Source: DASXUX01 sp036504595
GTDB lineage: Bacteria; Planctomycetota; SZUA-567; H5-PLA8
Assembly (NCBI GenBank): GCA_036504595.1
Contig: DASXUX010000042.1
Coordinates: 124,001 to 188,000, forward strand
Reading direction: 5' to 3'
DNA: 64,000 nt
The notes below the pieces were generated by a model, which was given only the letters and a program-made list of their open reading frames with translations, was not told the DNA's origin and ran no database searches. Shown here one piece after another: positions 32,455-41,816 of the stretch. The stretch's first letter is position 1. Each line of letters begins with the position of its first letter. The translations under genes were made by a program, and so were the position numbers.

Positions 32455-35400
32455 ATGCCGCGCGCTCTGGCCGTTCTGTCCTTGCTCGTCTTCAGCGCTC
32501 TACTTTCTGCCGCGGAATTTCGCGTTCCGCTGATGCCGCAAGCGCCGAAGGTCGATGGAAACATCGATCCGGCGGAGTGGGCGTGCAGCGCCGGGTTCGA
32601 TGGACTGGCCTTCAACGGCACGCTTCAGCAGCGGCGCGCGCAGGCGTTCATTGGCGCGACGGAGACGACGATTTTCGTCGCAATCCGCTCGCAGCTTCCC
32701 GACGAAGGCACGCTTGCGGCCGACCCGCAGAAAGACAGCCTGAAGGCGGTCTTCGACGATGCGGTCGAAGTCTTCGTCAATCCCACACCGGACGCCGAAG
32801 ACAAAGTCGATTACCAGTTCCTCGTCAATTCGCTCGGAAAGGGCGGCTACGACGTCCATGCCGCGGGCAAAGCCGCGCCTGATGTCGCGTGGAAGGGAAA
32901 CTGGACGCAGGCGCACGGCATGCATGATGGCTACTGGCATTTTGAGTGCGCGCTCCCCCTCGACAGCATCGCCAAAGGCCGCAAGGCGACCGACGGCGCT
33001 TTTACGATCAACGTGTGCCGCGACTGGAAGAATCCGTGGGAGTGGTCCTCGCTTAGCGGCGGCTACGCGCTCGCCGGTTGCCGCTTCACGTTCGTCAACG
33101 CGCCCGCACCGGCCGTGCAATACTCCTGCGCCGCCGATCCGCTCGTTGCCGCGTTCGACGGCGTGCTCACGCTGCGCAATCCGTCGAAGGAGCCGATCGA
33201 GCTCAACGCGCTCATGCGCCTGGATCGCAACCGCATGCCCGAACTGATCGCGCAAGACACGGTCAAGCTCGCGCCCGGCGCTCAGCAGCAGCTCACGATC
33301 AAAGTCCCCGGCGATGATCCGACGACGCGCTACCAACTTCGCATCGCGGTGAAGTCCGCCGACGGAAAGACGACGTTCTATGATCGCGAAACGATCTGGC
33401 AGCGCGCGAAAGCTCTGCGGTGGCTGGCCAACAAGAAGCCCGAGGTCCTGCCGCTGGATTTCCGTTTCGCGTACTATCCTTACTTGAACAAGCTGCGCAT
33501 CGCCGCGGATGTCTCCGGCCTGCCAAAAGAGGCGCGCCTCCAGGGCCTCTCCGCCGACGTTCGCAAAAAAGAGGATCGCACCGTCGTCAAATCCGTGCTC
33601 TTCCCGGTGGACAAGTTCAAGGAAGGGCGGCAGGAACTCGCGATAGAACTGCCGCCGCTGCAAGGCGAATACGAAATCGCGCTGAAAGCGAAAGGCGAGA
33701 ACGTCCCGTCCGCCGAAGTCGTGAAAACATTCGAGCGCAAAGCCTATCCGTGGGAACACACGCCGGCCGGGCGCAGCACGAAGGTCTACCCGCCGTTCAC
33801 ACCCATCAAGCTCGACGGCAAGAAGCTCAGCACCGTTTTGCGCGAGCACACGTTGAACGAGGTTGGCCTGTGGGACCAGGTGACTGCCACATCAGCTCAC
33901 ACCGGCATCAGCAAGGCGATTCTCTCCGCGCCGATGCGTTATGTCGCCAAAGTCGATGGTCAGGACGCGCCGTTGCAGGCGGAGCCTCTGAAGATTACTT
34001 CAGCGAAAGAACACCAAGTCATCGCCAGCGGCGCGTTCAAGGCCGGCGCGCTCAGCGCCACGTTTATCACGACGTGGGACTACGACGGCACGGAAAGAGT
34101 CGATCTCACGCTGCTGCCGACGGGTGGAAAGACCATCGATGCGCTCACGCTGGAAATTCCGCTCAGCGACGAGACCGCGCCGATGATCCACGCCAACTCC
34201 GACCGCATTCGCGCACCCATCGCGCAGCGCCTGCCAGCCGCCGAGGAGGTGGGGCCGGCCTCCGCGCCGGCCGGCAGAGACGCCGGCACCACCGTTTTCG
34301 ATGCGAGGAAGCTGGCGTGCGACGATTACGTGAAGAACTTCTGTCCGTACATTTTTCTCGGCAACGCCGTGCGCGGGCTGTGCTGGTTTGCCGAAAATGG
34401 CCGCGGATGGAACTGGGATCCCGCCACGCCCAATCTGGAAGTCATTCGCAGCGGGAAGAACGTCACGCTGCGCATTCATCTCATCAACAAGGCCATCGCA
34501 CTGACCGAAGCGCGCACGATCACCTTCGGGCTGCTCGCCGCGCCGGTAAAACCGCGCCTGTCGCCGGAGAACCCGAACTACTGGCGCTACCGTTTCTATC
34601 GCGATCACTACGCGCTGCTCGGGACGGACATTAACTGGCTGTCGATGAATACGTGCGGCTCCGTGTATCCCGCCGGCCAGGACATGTACCTGTGGGAAAT
34701 GATTGCGCGCGGCAATCGCGGCAAGCTTAGCGATGCGGAAATCAATGGCGTCTGCGAATGGGGCAAGAAATATTTCCTGCCGTATGGCGACGAGGCGGTA
34801 AAGACGTTCGTCGCTCATGTGCGGCACAACCTCTCGTGTCATCTCGGACAGAAGATGGTTTTCTATTACAACCGCGCGACGTACCAGGGCTGCGATGAAT
34901 TCGAGACCTTCAAGGACGAATGGCTGCTCGACGATTTGCGCACCGTCGGCAAAGGCAATGGCCTGGGGGAAATCAAAATCGTTCCGTCCGAATCGTACAT
35001 CGACCACGCGCTTTACTGGTACGCGCGCTCGTTCGAGATCGGCAACAACAAAGGCGTGTATTGGGACAACTGGTTCATTGCGCCCAGTTTCAACACGGCG
35101 ATGACAGACGCGTTTTCGGGCCCGGACGGCTCGATCGTGCCGGCGGCCGGAATCTGGCAGCATCGCGAATTGTGCAAGCGCACGTTTGTGATGATGAACG
35201 AACGCGGCATGCTGCCGATCACGTTTCCACACATGACCAGCTTCGCTTCGCTGCCGATGCTCTCGTTCGCCACCGTTCAGTACGAATGGGAATGGAAGTA
35301 CTCGCTCGGTGACGTGCAGGACCGCTACACGCCGGAGTACATCCAGCTCGTCACGATCGGCGATCAGGCCGGCGTGTGGCCCGTGCCGCTCGGCGATCAG

Positions 35401-35874
35401 GGCAAACTGACGGATGATCCCTTCACGCAGAAAACGTTCACCGGCGTGCGAATGGTCCACGAACTCGACGGCTACGGCGGCGTCAACGTAAAGGAGAACG
35501 CAAAACTTCTTGAGCCGATTCTCGCGCTGCTTGACGATCCGAAGCTAAGGGTTTGGCGGTACTGGGACGAACGACCGATGCCCGTCAGCGTCGGGTTGCT
35601 GTATTCAAAGCGCGACGAAGTGTCCCGAAGCATCGAGCCCCTGGTGCCGCTCATCGTCTATTGCGTGCCGGGGAAAGAGGCTGTCGTCGCGCTGACGAGT
35701 TATTCACGCCAGAAGGAGTTGATTAAGCTGACGATTGACTTCAAAGCGATGGAACTGCCCGCAGATACGCCGGTGGTCGATGTTGAATCCGGCGAAAAGC
35801 TTAAGGTCGAGAACGGCGCGCTTGACCTGATGTTGAACAAGCACGACCTGCGCGTGCTGCGCATTAAAAAGTGA
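32455..35874 (+). CDS. Large secreted glycoside-hydrolase-like protein (GH123/DUF6067-like) with CBM9-like domain
   Basis: 1139 aa from ATG 32455 (GAGGAGG 8 nt upstream). The signal peptide is PRALAVLSLLVFSALLSAAEF. Residues ~25-215 resemble a CBM9/DOMON carbohydrate-binding domain (PKVDGNIDPAEW, DDAVEVFVNP). The centre has the FERKAYPWEHTPAGRS and YPPFTPIKLDGKK motifs of GH123-like proteins, followed by a barrel-like part with KGVYWDNWFI. Residues near 600-615 (GPASAPAGRDAGTT) are encoded by a 45-bp repeat shared with the HEAT protein. Probably extracytoplasmic glycan breakdown. Confidence 0.8.
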   Translation: MPRALAVLSLLVFSALLSAAEFRVPLMPQAPKVDGNIDPAEWACSAGFDGLAFNGTLQQRRAQAFIGATETTIFVAIRSQLPDEGTLAADPQKDSLKAVFDDAVEVFVNPTPDAEDKVDYQFLVNSLGKGGYDVHAAGKAAPDVAWKGNWTQAHGMHDGYWHFECALPLDSIAKGRKATDGAFTINVCRDWKNPWEWSSLSGGYALAGCRFTFVNAPAPAVQYSCAADPLVAAFDGVLTLRNPSKEPIELNALMRLDRNRMPELIAQDTVKLAPGAQQQLTIKVPGDDPTTRYQLRIAVKSADGKTTFYDRETIWQRAKALRWLANKKPEVLPLDFRFAYYPYLNKLRIAADVSGLPKEARLQGLSADVRKKEDRTVVKSVLFPVDKFKEGRQELAIELPPLQGEYEIALKAKGENVPSAEVVKTFERKAYPWEHTPAGRSTKVYPPFTPIKLDGKKLSTVLREHTLNEVGLWDQVTATSAHTGISKAILSAPMRYVAKVDGQDAPLQAEPLKITSAKEHQVIASGAFKAGALSATFITTWDYDGTERVDLTLLPTGGKTIDALTLEIPLSDETAPMIHANSDRIRAPIAQRLPAAEEVGPASAPAGRDAGTTVFDARKLACDDYVKNFCPYIFLGNAVRGLCWFAENGRGWNWDPATPNLEVIRSGKNVTLRIHLINKAIALTEARTITFGLLAAPVKPRLSPENPNYWRYRFYRDHYALLGTDINWLSMNTCGSVYPAGQDMYLWEMIARGNRGKLSDAEINGVCEWGKKYFLPYGDEAVKTFVAHVRHNLSCHLGQKMVFYYNRATYQGCDEFETFKDEWLLDDLRTVGKGNGLGEIKIVPSESYIDHALYWYARSFEIGNNKGVYWDNWFIAPSFNTAMTDAFSGPDGSIVPAAGIWQHRELCKRTFVMMNERGMLPITFPHMTSFASLPMLSFATVQYEWEWKYSLGDVQDRYTPEYIQLVTIGDQAGVWPVPLGDQGKLTDDPFTQKTFTGVRMVHELDGYGGVNVKENAKLLEPILALLDDPKLRVWRYWDERPMPVSVGLLYSKRDEVSRSIEPLVPLIVYCVPGKEAVVALTSYSRQKELIKLTIDFKAMELPADTPVVDVESGEKLKVENGALDLMLNKHDLRVLRIKK
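34249..34293 (+). repeat. In-frame 45-bp repeat, copy 1
   Basis: GC-rich element whose core is GCCTCCGCGCCGGCCGGCAG, followed by GACGCCGGCACCACC. It is translated as PASAPAGRDAG inside the GH123-like protein. The copy at 37485-37530 is inverted and about 93 percent identical by eye. Confidence 0.8.
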
Positions 35875-35920
35875 GCGTTTTACTTATCGAAGATTCCGCG
35901 CTGAGAGCGCCGTAGTGTCC

Positions 35921-36021
35921 GGCCCTTTCAGGGCGACGAAAGCGATAGGCGGTCTGACCCAGGGCGGCGAACCGCTGCGCGGTTCTTGCCTTGGGCTGAC
36001 TTGTACGGCCCCTTCTGGGCG
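35921..36021. repeat. Composite three-hairpin repeat, copy 2
   Basis: GGCCCTTTCAGGGC, then a dyad opening ACCCAGGG and closing CCTTGGGC with an inner hairpin (GAACCGCTGCGCGGTTC), then GCCCCTTCTGGGC. Same three-part order and spacing as 22969-23071 but with different bases. It lies in the 170-bp convergent gap after the GH123-like gene; no gene is seen there. Confidence 0.6.
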
Positions 36022-36044
36022 AAACGAAGGGCCAGGAGCCGCCC

Positions 36045-38168
36045 TTATTTTCCGAGCTGCTTCTTCGCTTTGGTCAGCAGCGCTTCGTTCTTGCTGGCCT
36101 TCAGCACCTTTTCCAGCGCTTCGGTGGCGATCGGCCCGTGCATTCCTTTATCTTTTGCGTCCACGGGGCAGGCGATGCGCACGGCGGCGGCAGAGGCTTC
36201 TTCGGCCAGCGCCGGATCGTCGAGGCAGGCGCTCACCAGTTTCAGCGCTTCTTCGCTGCGAATTCCACCCAAACCGCTCAGCGCGCCTTTCTTCTCGGCC
36301 GGGCCGGCGATTTCGAGCACGCTCTTGAACATCGCCACGCTCTCGGCCGGCGGACGAATGTTCGGCATGGAAGCAAGCCGGGTATAACCGCGAATCAGCA
36401 GAACTTTCTGCGGCTCCTTGCTCGCGCTTTTCGCAACGTTGAGCAACTCCGGCGCGCCCGCGGGATCCTGCCAATCGGCCAGCGCGCGAATTGCGGCGTC
36501 TTGAATCTTCTCGTCCGCGTTCTTGCAGTCGGCCAGCACCGCGGCTTGAGCTTTCGCTCCACCCAGGCGCGAAAGCGTCTGCAGCAGCGTCACGTGCGCG
36601 TCGTCCTTTGCCGCGGCCAGTCCATCGAGCACCACCTGCACGCTCTCGGGCGTGCGCCGGCAGACTGCAATCACGGCGCTTCCGGCCAATGTGCGTTCGT
36701 TCGGCGTTTTGCCTTCCAGCACCAGTTTCAGCACGCGCGAAAGATCGTTCGGACCCGCCACCATTGAGAGTGCCGTGATCGCGGCGACGCGCACCTTCTC
36801 CTCTGAATCTTCAGCGGCCTGCAGGATCGCTCCGGCCTGATCGGCAGCCGCGCGGCTGGCGAGCAACTCCAGCAACGCCGTCTTCGCCACGGGGCTGGCC
36901 TTCGCAATCGCCGCTCCTGCCGCGGCCGGATCGAGTTTCACCAACGCGGTCGCGGCAGCGCGCATCACGGCTTCCTCAGCGTTTTGCAAGGCTTCAGTGA
37001 TCTGCGCCACTGCGGCTTTGTCGCCGCGCCGGCCGAGCATGGTCAGATATGCCGCGAGCACCTCGCCGCTGGAACCTTTGGCCTTCTGCAGAACCTTCTC
37101 CGTCACGGGAGAACCCGGCATCGTTTGCAGCAGGTTCAGCGCGGCCCAGCGCACGTAAACGTTCTTGCCTTCGACGGCCGTAAACAAATCGTCCAGAGCG
37201 CCCTCGCCCAGCGCCTTTGTCAGCACGGAAAGAATCGCGCACTGCACGTTGCCGTCTTGCGGGTCGCCGCGCGTTTTCAGCAGGTCGCGTGCGATCTTCA
37301 CGCCGGCGTCCTTCTGCCCGTCTTCGATCAGCCGGCGAGCCAGCAGCAGCAGGCAGTCGGTCGCATGGGAGCGCTCATAAACGGTCGTGGCGTTCGTGGC
37401 TTTGATGAGAGCGTCGGTGGCCGTCGCGTCTCCGACATTGGCCAGCGCAAACAACGCACAGCGCCGCAGAGCGACGTCTTCGGGGGTGGCGCCGGCGTCC
37501 CTGCCGGCCGGCGCGGAGGCCGGCACCACCAGCGCAGCGATGGCCTTGGCCGATTCCTTGTCGCGCAGAACGCCCAGCGCGCGGACCAGCGTCGCGATGT
37601 TCTTGCCCTTCGCGCTGCCCAGCGCTTCGCGCAACTTCGCAACCGCTGCCGGCGTGCCGATCTCCTGCAGCGTGAATGCGGCATGTTCGCAAAGCTGGTC
37701 GTCTGGCAGAAGCTTCGCCATGGCCGGCAGGCAGTCTTCGCTGCCAATCCACCGAAGCTGCTCCACAAAGAACGCCTTCAGATCCTTGTCTTCCGCGGCG
37801 TTCAGTCCTTCGAGCAGCGTGCATTCGACCATCTTGCGGTCGGCTTCCGAGCCCGGGCGCTTGGTGTAGAGCACAATTCCGTGCAGCGCGAAACGAGCTT
37901 TGCTGTCGTCGCCTTTGCCGGGGGCCTGGATCATCTTGCAGAGCGCCCCCACTGCCGGCGCGCCGCCCTTGATGATGGGATCCAGCAGCGGCTGGCCGTC
38001 GTCCGCACTCATCGCCGGCAGCTTGGCGAGGACGTCGGCGATGTTGACGTCGGCGGACTGGAGGGCTGTCCCCAAGATCAGCATCAAGGCGAAAAGAAGA
38101 AGACGGGGAGAGGGGGAGACGGGGAGACGGGGGGAAACGAAACACTGCGGACTAGATTTCTCTTTCAT
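36045..38168 (-). CDS. Secreted HEAT-repeat protein
   Basis: 707 aa of repeated alpha-helical pairs (AVAKLREALGSAKGKNIATL, EKVRVAAITALSMVAG, EKIQDAAIRALADWQDP), a HEAT/PBS-lyase-like solenoid for protein binding. The signal peptide (RLLLFALMLILGTALQSA) is preceded by SPRLPVSPSPR, translated from a CCGTCTCC-type repeat. Residues around 219-233 (VPASAPAGRDAGATP) come from the 45-bp repeat. It is 77 bp downstream of the oxidoreductase gene on the same strand, a pairing that suggests sugar-related periplasmic work. Confidence 0.85.
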   Translation of the reverse strand: MKEKSSPQCFVSPRLPVSPSPRLLLFALMLILGTALQSADVNIADVLAKLPAMSADDGQPLLDPIIKGGAPAVGALCKMIQAPGKGDDSKARFALHGIVLYTKRPGSEADRKMVECTLLEGLNAAEDKDLKAFFVEQLRWIGSEDCLPAMAKLLPDDQLCEHAAFTLQEIGTPAAVAKLREALGSAKGKNIATLVRALGVLRDKESAKAIAALVVPASAPAGRDAGATPEDVALRRCALFALANVGDATATDALIKATNATTVYERSHATDCLLLLARRLIEDGQKDAGVKIARDLLKTRGDPQDGNVQCAILSVLTKALGEGALDDLFTAVEGKNVYVRWAALNLLQTMPGSPVTEKVLQKAKGSSGEVLAAYLTMLGRRGDKAAVAQITEALQNAEEAVMRAAATALVKLDPAAAGAAIAKASPVAKTALLELLASRAAADQAGAILQAAEDSEEKVRVAAITALSMVAGPNDLSRVLKLVLEGKTPNERTLAGSAVIAVCRRTPESVQVVLDGLAAAKDDAHVTLLQTLSRLGGAKAQAAVLADCKNADEKIQDAAIRALADWQDPAGAPELLNVAKSASKEPQKVLLIRGYTRLASMPNIRPPAESVAMFKSVLEIAGPAEKKGALSGLGGIRSEEALKLVSACLDDPALAEEASAAAVRIACPVDAKDKGMHGPIATEALEKVLKASKNEALLTKAKKQLGK
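37485..37530 (-). repeat. In-frame 45-bp repeat, copy 2
   Basis: Inverted relative to 34249-34293, with the same reading frame use in the HEAT protein (PASAPAGRDAGA). Only about three base differences separate the two copies. Confidence 0.8.
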
Positions 38169-38245
38169 CGAAGCGTCCTCAATTCAGCCATACCACTCGT
38201 CACACGTCACCCGTCACTCGTCACACGCAATCCGGGAGGATTGCG

Positions 38246-39550
38246 TTACAGATGCCACGGCGCTCGCATCGGCTGCTCGACCAGGCGATTGGCGCCTTCG
38301 TCGTCGATAAAGCGCATCTTGACCGGATCAAACTTCAGCTTGCGGCCGGTGCGGATCGCGATGTTCGCCAGATTTACCAGCGAGCAGCTTCGGTGGCCGT
38401 TCACTTCATTGAGCCCGAACTTCTGCCGCGTGCGGACCGAAACATTGAAGTCGCTGATCATCGGCTCCGGGTCGGGCAGGTACTTCACCTTGTCGGCCAG
38501 TTCCGGCGGATCGGTCTTGAAGCCCGGGTAGAGCTTTCCCTTTGGACCCTCGATGTACGGCTTGCCTTCGGTGTCCTTCCTGCCCCCCTCGGCCGCTTCG
38601 AGAATGATCTTGCACCCGTCGGCGTAGGTTAGCGTGACCTGGTCCCAGATGCCGCAGGCGTCCGGATGGGTCGGCCACGGCGCAACCGCCTCGATTTCCG
38701 TCGGACTGGTTTCGTCTTTGTCGAGGATGTACTGCACCGGGTCGAGGTAGTGCTGGCCCATGTCGGCCAGGCCGCCGCCGTCATAGTCCCAATAGCCGCG
38801 GAAGCTGCCATGCGTGCGATGCGCGAAGTAGGGCTTGACGGGCGCGGGCCCCAGCCACGCGTCGTAGTCAAAGCCTTGCGGCACCGGCTGCGGCGCGCAG
38901 TACGGCAGCCCCGACCACATCTTCACTTTCCATGCGAACCCCGTGAACGGGCTCACGCGCACCGTCAGCGGCCAGCCGAGTAGTCCAGCGGAGACCAGCT
39001 TCTTGATCGGCTTGGCCGGAGCGCCGAAGCCATACAGGTTGTCGTGCAAACGGAACCACGTGTTCAAACGGAACACGCGGCCATTGCGTTGAACAGCCTC
39101 GATCACCTTCTGGCCTTCCGCGATCGTGCGGCTCATGGGCTTTTCGCACCAGATGTCGCAGCCGGCTTCGGCCGCGGCGATCGAGATCAGCGCGTGCCAG
39201 TGCGGCGGGGTGGGAACGTGGCAGACGTCGATGTCGCCGCGGTCGAGCACCTCGCGGAAATCCTTGTAGCCCTTGCAGTCCTTCGGCGACTTGCTCAGCG
39301 CATTGGCGAGGTGTTTTTCGTCCACGTCGCAGACGGCCAGCAGGCGGTTGTCCTTCCCCTGTTGAGCCATTCCCACGTGGCCCATGCCCATGCCGCCGGT
39401 GCCGATCACGGCGTGCGTAACGACGTCGCTGGGCGGCGTGTAGCCTTGCCCGCCAAGCACGTAACGCGGCAAAATCGTGAAGGTTCCCAACGCGGCCAGC
39501 GAACCCTTCAGCAACTGGCGGCGGCTGAGATTGTCCCGGTGAGACGCCAT
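38246..39550 (-). CDS. TAT-exported Gfo/Idh/MocA family oxidoreductase
   Basis: 434 aa. Twin-arginine signal NLSRRQLLKGSLAALG at the N-terminus. The Rossmann fold (VIGTGGMGMGHVG) and the EKPMSR motif of NAD(P)-dependent sugar oxidoreductases follow. ATG 39550 with GGGGGAAG upstream is chosen over a 44-residue extension partly made of CGTCACC repeats. Extracytoplasmic members of this family are frequent in Planctomycetota and are thought to use tightly bound cofactor. The hairpin GCAATCC-GGGA-GGATTGC touches the stop codon. Confidence 0.92.
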   Translation of the reverse strand: MASHRDNLSRRQLLKGSLAALGTFTILPRYVLGGQGYTPPSDVVTHAVIGTGGMGMGHVGMAQQGKDNRLLAVCDVDEKHLANALSKSPKDCKGYKDFREVLDRGDIDVCHVPTPPHWHALISIAAAEAGCDIWCEKPMSRTIAEGQKVIEAVQRNGRVFRLNTWFRLHDNLYGFGAPAKPIKKLVSAGLLGWPLTVRVSPFTGFAWKVKMWSGLPYCAPQPVPQGFDYDAWLGPAPVKPYFAHRTHGSFRGYWDYDGGGLADMGQHYLDPVQYILDKDETSPTEIEAVAPWPTHPDACGIWDQVTLTYADGCKIILEAAEGGRKDTEGKPYIEGPKGKLYPGFKTDPPELADKVKYLPDPEPMISDFNVSVRTRQKFGLNEVNGHRSCSLVNLANIAIRTGRKLKFDPVKMRFIDDEGANRLVEQPMRAPWHL

Positions 39551-39693
39551 GGCGCTTCCCCCTATCGAACTGAAGTGTGTTGTAACTCTAGAGAGTATAC
39601 CCCGGTTTCCAGCGCAGATGAGGCGAGAACTGTGGCAAGGCGTGACGGGTGACGGGTGACGTGGATTAAGGCCTCTCCACACGTCGCGGCCGT

Positions 39694-40635
39694 TTACGGA
39701 AGAGTGCAGACATCGCCGTCCGAATCGCGGATCGTCTTGATCTGTGCCTTTGTGATCAACTGCATGCGGCCATCCATCGTTTTGACGACGATGTCATCGC
39801 CGCTCACCAGCGTATTCTCAACGTCCAGCCGGCTCCCATCGTTCATCCAGTAGATGTACGCGGGCGTACGCAGAAGTTGCTTGTTTCCCTTGCCACCTTT
39901 GTTCCCCGGGTTTCCAGGGCCGGTGCCGGGACCATCGTTGACTGGCGGATTTCCAGGAGGCTGCGGATCGACGCCGTTGCCCACGCCATTGTTGCCCTTG
40001 CTCCCTTTCCCTGGATTGATGGGAGTGGGCGTGGTTCCGCTCGAACCGCCGCCAGATGGATTGCCGCCGATGGGTGTTGAAGGCGTGTAACTTGGCGGCT
40101 GTCCGTACGGCGTGTTCGTTCCAGGTGTTGTCGGCGGAATGTACGGATTGCCTCCCGTTGTCGTGGTTGTCGGCGGAATGTACGGATTGCTTCCCGTTGT
40201 CGTTGTCGTCGGCGGGGCGTAAGGGGTGCTCCCCACCGTTGGGGGCTCGTAGGGCGTGCTAACCGTTGCCGGTGGAAGGTAGGGCGTGCTGTACGTCGGT
40301 GGCGAATACCCGCCACCGCACGGCGGAGAGGAATTGTACGTGTTCGTCGGCCTGTATGTTCGAGGCGGATTAACCGTGCCTTGTTCGGTGTACGACACGT
40401 AATGTCCACTGTAGTGTCCGCCGCCCGAGTACGGATTGCTTCGGCGGCTGGGGTAACAGTTGTACGGCACGTTAAAGTAGCGCTGGCTGTAGACCGGAAC
40501 CGCACGCTCTGTCTGTGGTCGCACCTGCGCCAATGGAGTTGTGAAGGTATTGACGAATTTCATGCCGCGCATGTTCGCGGCTTCAGCGCTGAGAGCAACG
40601 AATCCGAGCAGGATCAGGAATATTTTTGCTTTCAT
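39694..40635 (-). CDS. Secreted Pro/Thr-rich repeat protein
   Basis: 313 aa. Signal peptide KAKIFLILLGFVALSAEA. The middle (about residues 95-240) consists of degenerate repeats PYxPPTTTTTGG/S, probably extended and possibly glycosylated. A Gly/Asn/Pro-rich stretch then leads to a C-terminal domain (PAYIYWMNDGSRLDVEN, VKTMDGRMQLITKAQIKTI) that may bind or clamp. The DNA here has near-tandem units of about 36-39 bp. ATG 40635 has GGGAGGG 7 nt upstream. Divergent from the TatA-like gene across 247 bp, in which I see no clear promoter. Confidence 0.75.
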   Translation of the reverse strand: MKAKIFLILLGFVALSAEAANMRGMKFVNTFTTPLAQVRPQTERAVPVYSQRYFNVPYNCYPSRRSNPYSGGGHYSGHYVSYTEQGTVNPPRTYRPTNTYNSSPPCGGGYSPPTYSTPYLPPATVSTPYEPPTVGSTPYAPPTTTTTGSNPYIPPTTTTTGGNPYIPPTTPGTNTPYGQPPSYTPSTPIGGNPSGGGSSGTTPTPINPGKGSKGNNGVGNGVDPQPPGNPPVNDGPGTGPGNPGNKGGKGNKQLLRTPAYIYWMNDGSRLDVENTLVSGDDIVVKTMDGRMQLITKAQIKTIRDSDGDVCTLP

Positions 40636-40882
40636 GACGAAAGCCCTCCCGATGTATACCAAGCGCATATTACGATAATCCGCCAAGTGCACAATGCAAA
40701 CAGAAACCGACAAATGTTTAATCATTCTGCAGCACAAGCATGGTGATTTGCACTGCCCTGCGCGTCATTATGGTGTAGGATTACCAGCGTGTTAGCAGGT
40801 TGTACGCGAAGAGAAACAGAATGTTTGGCGCCGCAGTCCGCTGACGCATCCTGACGTTCTGGCTGGCGAGGAGAATGGAAAA

Positions 40883-41200
40883 ATGTTGCCGATGCTCGGC
40901 TTTCTGCAGAATATGGGTCCCTTCGAGTGGATCATCATTCTGGTCATCTGTCTGCTCCTGTTCGGGCACAAGTTGCCATCGGTAGCACGCAGCTTGGGGT
41001 CAAGCGTTAACGAGTTCAAGAAGGGCACTCGCGAAGGCGACGAAGAAGGCGCCAAGACCGAGCAGTCCAACGCGACCGCCGCGCCGGTGAGCCAGCTCAA
41101 ATGCGGCAACTGCGGCGCGATCTACATCCCGGGCGGCCCCGGCGCACCTTGCCCCAACTGCAAGGTAGCCGTTCCGGTTCCGCCGGCGGCCCAGAAATAG
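40883..41200 (+). CDS. TatA-like protein with C-terminal zinc ribbon
   Basis: 105 aa. TatA hallmark: membrane helix at 14-27, then FGHKLPSVARSLGSSVNEFK (hinge plus amphipathic helix). Unlike usual TatA, the tail ends in a zinc ribbon, CGNC (C74, C77) and CPNC (C90, C93). It probably forms or modulates the twin-arginine translocation pore. It is directly followed by a second Tat gene, and a TAT substrate is encoded nearby (38246-39550). Confidence 0.88.
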   Translation: MLPMLGFLQNMGPFEWIIILVICLLLFGHKLPSVARSLGSSVNEFKKGTREGDEEGAKTEQSNATAAPVSQLKCGNCGAIYIPGGPGAPCPNCKVAVPVPPAAQK

Positions 41201-41263
41201 TCGTCATGCCCTCCCGGGAGCTTCGCACCGAGGCTTCTGGTTCGGAACAGAAGGAATCAGCCG

Positions 41264-41773
41264 ATGTCCCACACTCTAGCTCTCCTCTCCGATATTGGCG
41301 GGGGAGAGATGCTGATTATTGGCGTCATCGCCTTGCTGTTATTCGGCAAGGAACTGCCCACCTATACGCGCAAGTTCGGCAAAGTCGTGTCCGAGTTCAA
41401 ACGCACTCTGGGCGATGCCAGTTCCGAGATCAAGAAGGAGATGGAGCAGGCCGCGGCCCAGATGGGCGAAGCCACGAAAGACATCAAGCTGGACGAAACG
41501 TTCTCTGAACTGAACCGTTCCATCAGCGCAGCCGTGGAAGGCAAGGTCGAAGGTTCGGCTCCGACGGGCACGATCGAATCTTCGTCCACCACCAGCCCGA
41601 GCGATCCGACAGCCGCTTCCGCTCCCGCCGGAGATACTGCCGCGCCCAAAGCCGCTTCCGACGATGTGGTCGCCGCCTCCGTCGCGGCCCAAGCCGCCGC
41701 CAAAGCCGCGGCGCTCGACACGCTGGAACGCAACCTGAAGCCGCCGAGCAAGATCCCGCCGCCGGTGATGTAA
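41264..41773 (+). CDS. TatA/TatB-type translocase subunit
   Basis: 169 aa. GEMLIIGVIALLLFGKELP followed by a long amphipathic helix (KFGKVVSEFKRTLGDASSEIKKEMEQ-like) and an Ala/Ser/Pro-rich tail. The long helix and tail favour TatB, but TatA and TatB cannot be told apart safely. It is 63 bp after the TatA-like gene. No tatC is in the window. Confidence 0.85.
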   Translation: MSHTLALLSDIGGGEMLIIGVIALLLFGKELPTYTRKFGKVVSEFKRTLGDASSEIKKEMEQAAAQMGEATKDIKLDETFSELNRSISAAVEGKVEGSAPTGTIESSSTTSPSDPTAASAPAGDTAAPKAASDDVVAASVAAQAAAKAAALDTLERNLKPPSKIPPPVM

Positions 41774-41816
41774 CGGCAAGTAGCCAGTAGTCAGTAGCCA
41801 GTAGGGTTACGAACCA

